Positions 1-5,864 of a DNA stretch of 8,002 nt are shown here, one piece after another. Source of the DNA: Candidatus Brockarchaeota archaeon (lineage in GTDB: Archaea; Thermoproteota; EX4484-205; DTQO01); contig JAFNJA010000002.1 of NCBI GenBank assembly GCA_017601265.1, positions 7,691 through 15,692 on the forward strand. Reading direction: 5' to 3'. Under the pieces are notes generated by a model. That model had not been told where the DNA came from. It ran no database searches and was given only the letters and a program-made list of their open reading frames with translations. Both the position numbers and the translations under genes were made by a program. Each line of letters starts with the position of its first letter. Within the stretch, counting starts at the first letter, position 1.

Positions 1-896
1 ACACGCCGAGCGCTATACGGTACGTCCAGAGGGTCGGCAGGACGGGAAGGAGCGCCCCTGGGAAGGTCTTCGTCATGTACTTCGAGGGGACGAGGGACGA
101 GGCTTACCTCTGGATAGCGAGGAAGCGGGAGAAGGCGATGAGGTCCCTGGTCTCGAGGCTCTCGGGCTCCAACACGAACTTGGGTTTGGCCGGTCCGGGG
201 CAGAAGGTCCTCAGCTCCTTCATGGCTGGGCAGCAAAACGGCGGCGAGGGGGAAGGAGTCGTCGTCATCGCCGACACTAGGGAGTCCGGGTCAAGCGTCT
301 TGGCCGAGCTCGCGAGGCTCGGGGCCAGGGTCGAGCTCCGCCCCCTCGACGTTGGCGATTACGTTATCTCCGATCGGGTCTGCGTCGAGAGGAAATCGGC
401 GAAGGACTTCGCAAGCTCCATCGTGGACGGCCGCCTTTTCCAGCAAGCGTCAGCGCTGAAAGCGTACGATAAGCCCGTCTTGATCGTCGAGGGCGAGGAC
501 CCTTACTGCTCGGGCGTCCTGCCGCAGTCCGTGAGGGGCGCGGTAGCGGCCATGGTGGTCGATTTCGGCTTGCCCGTCCTCAGCTCCAAGTCCGCTGCAG
601 ATACCGCCTGCATCATCTTCGCCCTGGCCCGGAAGGAGCAGTTGGAGAGGAAGTCCTTTCCGAGGATCAGGGGCGAGAAGAAGCCCGGCTCCATCTCCGA
701 GCAGCAGCTCTACCTCCTGTCGGGCTTGCCGGGAGTGGAGAGGACGACGGCGAAGAAGCTTCTGGAGCGTTTCGAAAAACCCGAGAGGGTGTTCGCGGCG
801 AGCGAGGAGGAGCTCCAGGAAGTGGAGGGGATAGGGGAGGTCAAGGCGAGGAGGATCAGGCAGGTCTTGGAGGAGCGCTTTGCGGGAGAGGCTTAG
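1..896 (+). CDS. hef: Hef-type helicase-nuclease (FANCM/XPF family), 3' part
   Basis: The gene is open from the left edge. Reading from base 3 gives about 297 residues before TAG at 894-896, and the ATG at 75 is internal. The first visible residues, YVQRVGRTGR (about 21-50), are SF2 helicase motif VI, so a helicase domain lies outside the window. A glycine-rich linker (about 165-250) follows and includes QKVLSSFM, a PCNA-binding-like peptide. The XPF-type nuclease starts near base 255: DTRE (273-284), GDY (354-362) and the catalytic ERKSAKD (387-407). Two helix-hairpin-helix motifs close the protein: LSGLPGVERTTAKKLL (about 717-764) and VEGIGEVKARRI (about 822-857). Family knowledge: Hef remodels and cuts stalled or branched replication forks. 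This layout separates it from the short XPF nucleases that lack a helicase. The 3' end overlaps the convergent thymidylate kinase gene by 41 bp. Confidence 0.93.
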   Translation, partial: TPSAIRYVQRVGRTGRSAPGKVFVMYFEGTRDEAYLWIARKREKAMRSLVSRLSGSNTNLGLAGPGQKVLSSFMAGQQNGGEGEGVVVIADTRESGSSVLAELARLGARVELRPLDVGDYVISDRVCVERKSAKDFASSIVDGRLFQQASALKAYDKPVLIVEGEDPYCSGVLPQSVRGAVAAMVVDFGLPVLSSKSAADTACIIFALARKEQLERKSFPRIRGEKKPGSISEQQLYLLSGLPGVERTTAKKLLERFEKPERVFAASEEELQEVEGIGEVKARRIRQVLEERFAGEA

Positions 897-1497
897 CAAC
901 GAGGCGCTTGTTGCGCAGCAGCTCCTCCACCATCTTCCTTATCTCGCACGAAACCCGTTCGACAGGCCCGCTCCCGTCGACCCGCTTCATCTCTCCGCTT
1001 TCAACCAGCCTACCGTATTCCCTCCTGACCTTGGCCAGGATCTCCTTCTTCTCGAACTTCGCCTTCCTCCTCTTGATCCTTTTCAGAGCCTTCCCGACCG
1101 GAACGTCTATCAGTATCGCGAGGTCGGGCGGCGGGGCGAACCTGTTGATCTCCCTGACCCACCTCGCGTCCCCGAGCGCCGCGCCCTGGTAAGCTATGGA
1201 GGAGTGGACGTACCTGTCGGAAACCACTATCCACCCCCTTTCCAAGAGCGGCTTGATGAACTTCAGGTAGTGCTCCACCCTGTCGGCGGCGAACAGTAGG
1301 GCTTCGTACTCGATCGGGGTTTTCCTTATCCTGTACACGTGGAGCCTTATGACGGATCCGACCCTGCCGTAAGTCGGTTCGGCCGTGTACTTCGCCCTGT
1401 ATCCCTGGCTCCTCAGCCAGTTGAGGAGCAGGTACGCTTGCGTCGTCTTTCCGGTCCCGTCTATCCCCTCGAGGCTCACGTGGACGCCGCGCCGCAA
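856..1497 (-). CDS. tmk: Thymidylate kinase (dTMP kinase)
   Basis: The product is 213 residues, normal for the family. It phosphorylates dTMP to dTDP with ATP in the cytoplasm, on the way to dTTP. The P-loop GIDGTGKTT is at residues 11-19 and fits GxxGxGKT. The substrate-side EPTYG is at 40-44, SDRYVHSSIAYQGA with the DRY motif (94-96) lies mid-protein, and a basic lid-like stretch is at about 136-152. The only usable upstream start is TTG at 1495-1497, because an in-frame TAA lies at 1513-1515. This start puts the P-loop 10 residues from the N-terminus, as is usual. No clear Shine-Dalgarno sequence precedes it. A TATA-like element about 37 bp upstream fits a short leader. The last ~13 residues are proline-rich, look unconserved, and are encoded in the overlap with Hef. 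The HD phosphohydrolase gene is divergent from it. Confidence 0.93.
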   Translation of the reverse strand: MRRGVHVSLEGIDGTGKTTQAYLLLNWLRSQGYRAKYTAEPTYGRVGSVIRLHVYRIRKTPIEYEALLFAADRVEHYLKFIKPLLERGWIVVSDRYVHSSIAYQGAALGDARWVREINRFAPPPDLAILIDVPVGKALKRIKRRKAKFEKKEILAKVRREYGRLVESGEMKRVDGSGPVERVSCEIRKMVEELLRNKRLVAKPLPQSAPPRPA

Positions 1498-1529
1498 GTG
1501 CTCGACCGCGACTTACCGTCTCGGCCTCG

Positions 1530-1538
1530 TATTTGAAG
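1530..1538 (-). promoter_or_regulatory. TATA-like promoter element for thymidylate kinase
   Basis: On the - strand this reads CTTCAAATAC. Its centre is about 37 bp upstream of the TTG start at 1497. With the usual archaeal spacing of about 25 bp to the transcription start, the leader would be only some 10-12 nt. That fits the absence of a clear ribosome binding site. The BRE is not convincing, so this is a positional inference. Confidence 0.35.
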
Positions 1539-1562
1539 GATGCTGTCTTCGCCACAGCAACC

Positions 1563-1570
1563 ATTATCTA
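1563..1570 (+). promoter_or_regulatory. TATA-like promoter element for the HD phosphohydrolase
   Basis: ATTATCTA lies about 34 bp upstream of the ATG at 1600 in an otherwise GC-rich stretch. A transcription start near 1592 would give a nearly leaderless message, in keeping with the lack of a Shine-Dalgarno sequence before 1600. It also argues against the in-frame ATG at 1540, which lies upstream of this element. Confidence 0.4.
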
Positions 1571-1599
1571 GCAACGCCCGCCCTTCGTATCGACCGCCC

Positions 1600-2895
1600 A
1601 TGCCGGAGTTCGTCGGCGAGATCAGGGACCCGTTGTACAAGTACGTGAATTTCACCGAGCCGGAGAAGCTACTGATAGATTCCCCTCCGGTCCAGAGGCT
1701 CAGGAGGATCAAGCAGCTCGCCGGCGCCCACCTGACGTACGCTAGCGGGGAGCACTCGCGCTTCCCCCACGTCCTGGGGGTGATGCACCTCGCCGGCAAG
1801 CTCGGGAAGAAGCTCCTCGACGGCAACCGCATAGGAAAGGACGACTGGCAAAAGCTCAGGATAGCCGCCCTGCTCCACGACGTCGGCCACGGCCCATTTT
1901 CGCACACCTACGAGGAGGTGCTTTACAAGTACAGGAAGGCGACGCACGAGGACGTTTCCAGGTGGCTGATCCTCAACACCGAGTTGAAGGACATCGTGTC
2001 GAGATCCGGCTTCTCCCCGGACGAAATCTGCGAGCTCTTGGTCGGGAGCGCCGCGTCCGGCAAAAGCAAGCTCCTGAACCAGGCCATATCGGGCCACTTC
2101 GACGTCGACATGATGGATTACCTCGTGAGGGACTCGCACCACACGGGCGTCGAGTACGGTTACGTCGACGTGGAGAGGCTCATAGACTCCATCGTCGTGG
2201 TTGGGGAGACGCTCGCGATGAACGTGAACGCGATGGTCGCCCTCGAATCGTTTTTCATAGCGAGGTACATGATGTTCAAGGCGGTTTATTTCCACAGGAC
2301 CGTTAGGGCGGCGGAGATCATGGTGTGCAAGGCGATGGACCTCGCGAACGAAGCCCTGGGCTTGACGGATTTCAAAGAGCCCGAAGAGTTCCTCCGATTG
2401 GACGACCAGTCCGTCGTTTCGGGCATAATGTCGCTGGAGGGAGGCGGAAAGCTGAAGTACGCCAAGGAGATGGTGGGCATGTACAACGAAAGGCGCTTGC
2501 TTAAGGCTGTTTTCGAAACGTTCCTCCACCACGAACACAAGCTCTACCCGACCCTCCTCGGCCGCTTCGACATCCGCGAGAGGCTCGCGGAGGAGATGGC
2601 GGAGATGGCCGGCGTCGACCCGGAGTACGTCATAATCGACGTCCCGACCGTGCCCTCGCTCCCCTACCGCCCGCTGCACGGGAAATCGGAAACCGAGATC
2701 CAGGTGGCGGTCGAGCGTTCGCCGAATTCTTACGAGATGAGGTCGATCTTCGACCTGTCCCCCGTGGTCTCCTCCCTGAAGGGTTTCCTGGACGTCGCGA
2801 GGGTTTACACGGTGGCGGAGCACAGGAACAAGATCCAGGCCGCCGCCAGGTCGGTCTTCGGAGAGCCCCCGGCAGCGCACAGGGTTTCGTATTAG
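1600..2895 (+). CDS. HD-domain phosphohydrolase, SAMHD1-like (COG1078) family
   Basis: The product is 431 residues from ATG 1600. The metal-binding HD signature is complete and in family order. It comprises His57 in HSRFPHVLG, His93-Asp94 in LLHDVGHGPFSH, and Asp170 in FDVDMMDYLVRDSHH, which corresponds to the last metal ligand region of SAMHD1 (DVDKWDY). The N-terminus, EIRDPLYKYVNFTEPE, and the PPVQRLRRIKQL segment are typical of COG1078. No signal peptide or membrane segment is seen. Characterised relatives are dNTP triphosphohydrolases that cut dNTPs to deoxynucleosides and triphosphate, but many COG1078 proteins are untested, so the substrate is inferred. An ATG at 1540 would add 20 poorly folding-like residues and would include the likely promoter, so I chose 1600. 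It is divergent from thymidylate kinase, with a 102 bp gap, and its stop is 25 bp from the convergent DUF126 gene. Confidence 0.88.
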   Translation: MPEFVGEIRDPLYKYVNFTEPEKLLIDSPPVQRLRRIKQLAGAHLTYASGEHSRFPHVLGVMHLAGKLGKKLLDGNRIGKDDWQKLRIAALLHDVGHGPFSHTYEEVLYKYRKATHEDVSRWLILNTELKDIVSRSGFSPDEICELLVGSAASGKSKLLNQAISGHFDVDMMDYLVRDSHHTGVEYGYVDVERLIDSIVVVGETLAMNVNAMVALESFFIARYMMFKAVYFHRTVRAAEIMVCKAMDLANEALGLTDFKEPEEFLRLDDQSVVSGIMSLEGGGKLKYAKEMVGMYNERRLLKAVFETFLHHEHKLYPTLLGRFDIRERLAEEMAEMAGVDPEYVIIDVPTVPSLPYRPLHGKSETEIQVAVERSPNSYEMRSIFDLSPVVSSLKGFLDVARVYTVAEHRNKIQAAARSVFGEPPAAHRVSY

Positions 2896-2920
2896 GCCGG
2901 GTTTCGCGCCGCCAAGCGCT

Positions 2921-3352
2921 TCAGGCCTTTCCCCTCGATACCTCTATGCGCCCTCGCTCCCCGTCGACCTTTATCATGTCCCCGGTCTTCACGCGCTTCA
3001 AGAAATGCCCCGGAGCAAGGAGCAGCGGTATGCCGGAAACTACGCAGCCCGTGGCGACGATCGCGTCGAAGCTCGTGTTGACGATCGCCGCCGGGCCGGA
3101 ACCGTTCTTGGCCAAGGCGTAAAGCACGTACGAACCGACCGTGCTCCCTTTCCCGCAAGGGAAGACGAGCACCTTGCCCCCTATCCTCTCGCCCCTGATC
3201 GCGTGGCCCTCCTCGACCACCTCCCCGGTCTTCGGATCGACCCCGCCGAAGAACGTGATCGGCTGCGGCGAGCATACCGATTCGCCCTCCGCCCTTCCGC
3301 CAACTATCGCCTTCGCCTTCACGCTGAACCTGCCGCCGCGTCCCAAATCCAA
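2921..3352 (-). CDS. Phosphomevalonate dehydratase small subunit (DUF126, aconitase X swivel)
   Basis: The product is 143 residues and belongs to DUF126/COG1786, the swivelling small subunit of aconitase-X-type dehydratases. Diagnostic segments are AIVGGRAEGE (15-24), ITFFGGVDPKTGEV (32-45), the active-site GKGSTVGSYVLYALAKNG (67-84) with Ser70 and Ser74, and PAAIVNTSFDAIVATGC (87-103). With the large subunit it is expected to dehydrate (R)-mevalonate 5-phosphate to trans-anhydromevalonate 5-phosphate. Function is taken from the characterised Aeropyrum enzyme and from the UbiD neighbour. The start chosen is TTG at 3350-3352, 1 bp after the large-subunit stop, with GGGAG six bases upstream. 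A GTG at 3320-3322 would remove ten residues and begin closer to the conserved core, so it remains possible. It is the last gene of the run. Subunits are separate, as in archaea, not fused as in many bacterial AcnX proteins. Confidence 0.9.
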   Translation of the reverse strand: MDLGRGGRFSVKAKAIVGGRAEGESVCSPQPITFFGGVDPKTGEVVEEGHAIRGERIGGKVLVFPCGKGSTVGSYVLYALAKNGSGPAAIVNTSFDAIVATGCVVSGIPLLLAPGHFLKRVKTGDMIKVDGERGRIEVSRGKA

Positions 3353-3353
3353 G

Positions 3354-4508
3354 TCACGCTCCCAAGCAGTCGCGCGCGCTGCAGAGCTTCGGCTTAAGGC
3401 CCATCGCGTTCCTCAGGTAGAAGCAAGCCTTCGCAGAGTTCGTCGCGGGCCTCTCAAGGCCGAGGCGGCCAAGCCCGCTCCACATTACGCACGTGTCCAC
3501 CAATATCGAAGCGCCCGACCTTTCCAGTTTCCCCGCGTATCCTTTCCTCCTAGCAAGCTCCGCAACGCGGCGGGACGTGAAAAGGAAGGCAGGCTTCCCG
3601 AACTTCCTGCCGGAATTCTCCTCCGCGAGCCGCGCCAACTCCTCGAGCGAGAGGTGCGGGCACCCGATGAGGGCGCAGTCCGGATCCGCGGAGTCGAACG
3701 AGAGCTTCTCCCTCTGCTCCTCTATTTCCTCCATCCCGATCGTGTGCTCCGCCCTCCGAGGCGCCAGCTTGCCCGCCCACTCCTCCTCCGCCGTCACCCC
3801 CTCCACGTGCACCAACGAAACCGGCGCGGCCGTGGAAGCCGCCGCCAGCAAGCACTTGATCTTCGTCTTGTCGCACCTCCCGACTCCGGAAAGAAACGCT
3901 ACCTCCGATCCCAACTTCGCGCCAAGCAGGTAGCCGAGCGCGCCCATCCTGGCTTCGTCGAGCTCCCCAGCTTCGACCTCGACCCTGGCCTTCGGCACCC
4001 TGTTTTTCGCGACGTGCATCCCGTACAACGGCGTCTTCCCGGTCACCGCTGAAGCCAAGGCCGAGATCCCGCTCTCCCTGTTCGAGCGGGCGCCGAGCAC
4101 CGAGTTCGCGTACGCGACGGCCGAGGACTCGGCCCACGCGACGTGCTCCCCGAACCCGACGCGGCGGCATTCGTATGGCGTGCAGGTGAGCGTCGCCTCG
4201 GCCCCGATCTTCTCGAGCGCCCTCACTATCCTCCTCTGGTTCTCGATCAGCTCCTTGTCCAAGCCGTAACGGTTCGAGCGCGCCCCGATCTCGGCGCACC
4301 CGGGATTGGTGGTCGTGGCCACCTTCACCTTCACGCCGGATTTCGCCACGTCCTCGAGGAACTCCATTCCGGCCTCCTTGATGTTCGCGTACGACACGCC
4401 GGAGACGTGCGCGCTCTTGATCGGCACGCACCCCTTCGCCCCTGAACCATAGCGCAAGACCTCTATTATCTTCTCCATCGTCTCGTAACTTGGCTTCGGG
4501 ACTTTCAA
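3354..4508 (-). CDS. Phosphomevalonate dehydratase large subunit (DUF521, aconitase X catalytic)
   Basis: The product is 384 residues from TTG 4508. Family signatures are VPIKSAHVSGVSY (28-40), TTTNPGCAE (65-73), CTPYECRRVGFGEHVAWAES (109-128), ANSVLGARSNRESG (134-147), GCPHLSLEEL (282-291) and VDTCVMWS (337-344). Candidate ligands for the labile Fe-S cluster are Cys71, Cys283 and Cys340, inferred by position and not proven. Together with the DUF126 protein it should convert mevalonate 5-phosphate to trans-anhydromevalonate 5-phosphate. The start TTG overlaps the UbiD stop as TTGA, and GGGGG lies six bases upstream, suggesting translational coupling. An open frame continues to an ATG at 4607, but those 33 residues lie over the UbiD 3' end and do not resemble the family. 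With the chosen start, the N-terminal helix usually seen ahead of residue 10 seems missing. Other AcnX dehydratases act on hydroxyproline; the UbiD context favours mevalonate. Confidence 0.9.
   Translation of the reverse strand: MKVPKPSYETMEKIIEVLRYGSGAKGCVPIKSAHVSGVSYANIKEAGMEFLEDVAKSGVKVKVATTTNPGCAEIGARSNRYGLDKELIENQRRIVRALEKIGAEATLTCTPYECRRVGFGEHVAWAESSAVAYANSVLGARSNRESGISALASAVTGKTPLYGMHVAKNRVPKARVEVEAGELDEARMGALGYLLGAKLGSEVAFLSGVGRCDKTKIKCLLAAASTAAPVSLVHVEGVTAEEEWAGKLAPRRAEHTIGMEEIEEQREKLSFDSADPDCALIGCPHLSLEELARLAEENSGRKFGKPAFLFTSRRVAELARRKGYAGKLERSGASILVDTCVMWSGLGRLGLERPATNSAKACFYLRNAMGLKPKLCSARDCLGA
3359..3363 (-). promoter_or_regulatory. Ribosome binding site for the dehydratase small subunit
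   Basis: GGGAG on the - strand, just before the large-subunit stop codon, lies six bases from TTG 3350-3352. It favours this start over the GTG at 3320-3322. Confidence 0.5.
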
Positions 4509-5836
4509 GCTCGGCCCCCGCGTCCCGCCCGCTTCAATCCGGGTATCTTGGCCTTCTCGAACCTCCCCTTGTCGGCGGAAAGGCCGAGCGTCGCGTCTAT
4601 CCCCCACTTCATCGTCGTCATGCTCCCCTGGTCGGCGGAAGGATCCAAGCTCGACCCCCTCGCCCCTTCTACGACGACCACGTTCCCCCCGCCCTGGAAC
4701 CTCGTCGCGAGCGAGAAGTCTATCGCTTCGTAGTCGTTGGGATCGATGTCCTCGTCAAGTATCGTGACGCCCTTCAGCGAAGGGTGGGCTGAAAGCGCGG
4801 CCAGGATCGCGTTCTTCCCGTCGCCCTCGGACCTCTTCCGTATGCTGATCGCCGCGTGCAGCCAGCTTCCGGAACCCCTCGTGAGGCAGATGCCGACGAC
4901 CTTGACGCCGATCCTTTCGACGTTGTCCAAGATCCGGGCTTCGAACGGAAGCCCCATCAACAACCTGTGCTCGCTTCCCGCCGGCAGTATCGCGTGGTAG
5001 AGCGGATCTTCGCTCCTGTGCAGTCCCGTCACCCTCACGACCGGCTGCTCGCGAGGAAGGTCGTAGGTTCCGAGGATGTCGGTCATCCATTCCTTTTCCG
5101 TCTTTTCGACCGAGACGAGCCCCTCGATGACGTATTCGGCCTCGGCCGGCACGTCGAGGCCCGACCTCTCAAGCCTCACGATTTCGAGTGGCTCCCCCAC
5201 GAGGGCCCCGGCTACGTGGAGCTCGTCCAATCCTGCAGGGGCTGGAGAGGCGGCCGCCACGGTAACGGCTGGATGTGGAGTTATGACCGCAGCTACAGGC
5301 ATGTCCGTCCCGCGGGCCTTGTACTTCTGGAATATCTGGTGCAGGTGCCTTCCCTCGACCATCCTCACAACGAAGTAGCCTTCCCTAGCCAGGAGCCTGT
5401 GGATGGAAGCGTTCTGGACGCCGGTATCGGGATCGCGCGCCACCACGGTCGCGCTCGTCACGTAAGGCCCCGCGTCCTTTTCGTAGTGCGTCAGAACCGG
5501 CAAAGCTTTCAGCTCGTCGAGCTTAACCTCGCGGAAAGCCGGATCCGAGACCTCCTTGCACCTTACCGGGGCGCCCAAGGCTCCCAAAAGGCGCCTGTGC
5601 ACCTCCGCCTCCTCGGCGCCCAATGCCCTTGAGAGCCTCCCCCTCTCGCCGAAGACGTTGGCCACGACCTTCCTGCCGTGCTCGCCGACGGAAAGGAAGA
5701 GGAGCGCCTTCCCAGGGTCTTTTTCCTTGATCATCGCCGCGGCCTCGAACCTCCGTTCCACCCGGGACGCTACCTTTTCGACCTCCCCTTCCTCGTCCAA
5801 CTTCGAAAGGAATTCCCTAAAGCCTCGGCCTCTCAA
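4505..5836 (-). CDS. UbiD-family decarboxylase, probable anhydromevalonate phosphate decarboxylase
   Basis: The product is 443 residues of the UbiD family, which uses prenylated FMN. The N-terminus GFREFLSKLDEEGEVEKV is typical of the family. The conserved NASIHRL (142-148) offers Asn142 and Arg147 for cofactor and catalysis. RHLHQIFQKY (163-172), ITPHPAV (185-191) and the acidic active-site segment PAEAEYVIEGLV (230-241, Glu234/Glu238) follow. The C-terminal MTTMKWGIDAT and FEKAKIPG motifs are intact. Family members act on many substrates. Because it sits directly upstream of both dehydratase subunits, I infer that it decarboxylates trans-anhydromevalonate 5-phosphate to isopentenyl phosphate, as in Aeropyrum pernix. 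The cofactor needs a UbiX prenyltransferase, which is not in this window. The start is TTG at 5834-5836, 28 bp after the XPD stop. The upstream GGGGAAG is farther than ideal, so this start is less certain than those of its neighbours. Confidence 0.9.
   Translation of the reverse strand: MRGRGFREFLSKLDEEGEVEKVASRVERRFEAAAMIKEKDPGKALLFLSVGEHGRKVVANVFGERGRLSRALGAEEAEVHRRLLGALGAPVRCKEVSDPAFREVKLDELKALPVLTHYEKDAGPYVTSATVVARDPDTGVQNASIHRLLAREGYFVVRMVEGRHLHQIFQKYKARGTDMPVAAVITPHPAVTVAAASPAPAGLDELHVAGALVGEPLEIVRLERSGLDVPAEAEYVIEGLVSVEKTEKEWMTDILGTYDLPREQPVVRVTGLHRSEDPLYHAILPAGSEHRLLMGLPFEARILDNVERIGVKVVGICLTRGSGSWLHAAISIRKRSEGDGKNAILAALSAHPSLKGVTILDEDIDPNDYEAIDFSLATRFQGGGNVVVVEGARGSSLDPSADQGSMTTMKWGIDATLGLSADKGRFEKAKIPGLKRAGRGGRA
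4515..4519 (-). promoter_or_regulatory. Ribosome binding site for the dehydratase large subunit
   Basis: GGGGG on the - strand lies six bases before TTG 4506-4508, inside the last codons of the UbiD gene. The spacing matches the XPD site, which supports the TTGA start/stop overlap as a real junction. Confidence 0.5.
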
Positions 5837-5864
5837 ACGGACCGAACTTCCCCGCTCCGCGCCT

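Noticed and set aside
1540..1599. N-terminal extension of the HD phosphohydrolase from the ATG at 1540
   Set aside because: The extra 20 residues are Ser/Pro-rich and unlike the family, and they cover the likely TATA element. ATG 1600 fits the conserved N-terminus.
1669..2880. Long open frame (403 codons) on the - strand opposite the HD phosphohydrolase
   Set aside because: It mirrors a GC-rich gene with clear catalytic motifs, has an arginine/histidine/valine-rich composition typical of antisense frames, and shows no recognisable domain.
2896..2920. Possible terminator between the convergent HD and DUF126 genes
   Set aside because: The 25 bp gap has no stable hairpin followed by a T run on either strand. 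Only short pyrimidine stretches are visible.
3141..4052. Open + strand frame of 303 codons opposite both dehydratase subunits
   Set aside because: Low-complexity, Arg/Pro/Leu-rich translation, and it crosses two well-supported - strand genes.
4509..4607. N-terminal extension of the dehydratase large subunit over the UbiD 3' end
   Set aside because: The 33 added residues are Arg/Gly-rich and do not resemble the family opening. The DNA there is already used by the conserved UbiD C-terminus.
4565..4640. Near-repeat of about 16 bp (core gtcggcggaa at 4571-4580 and 4631-4640), 60 bp apart
   Set aside because: Both copies lie in frame in the UbiD gene and encode short SAD(K/Q)G peptides in conserved C-terminal regions; two copies only, with no sign of a repeat array.
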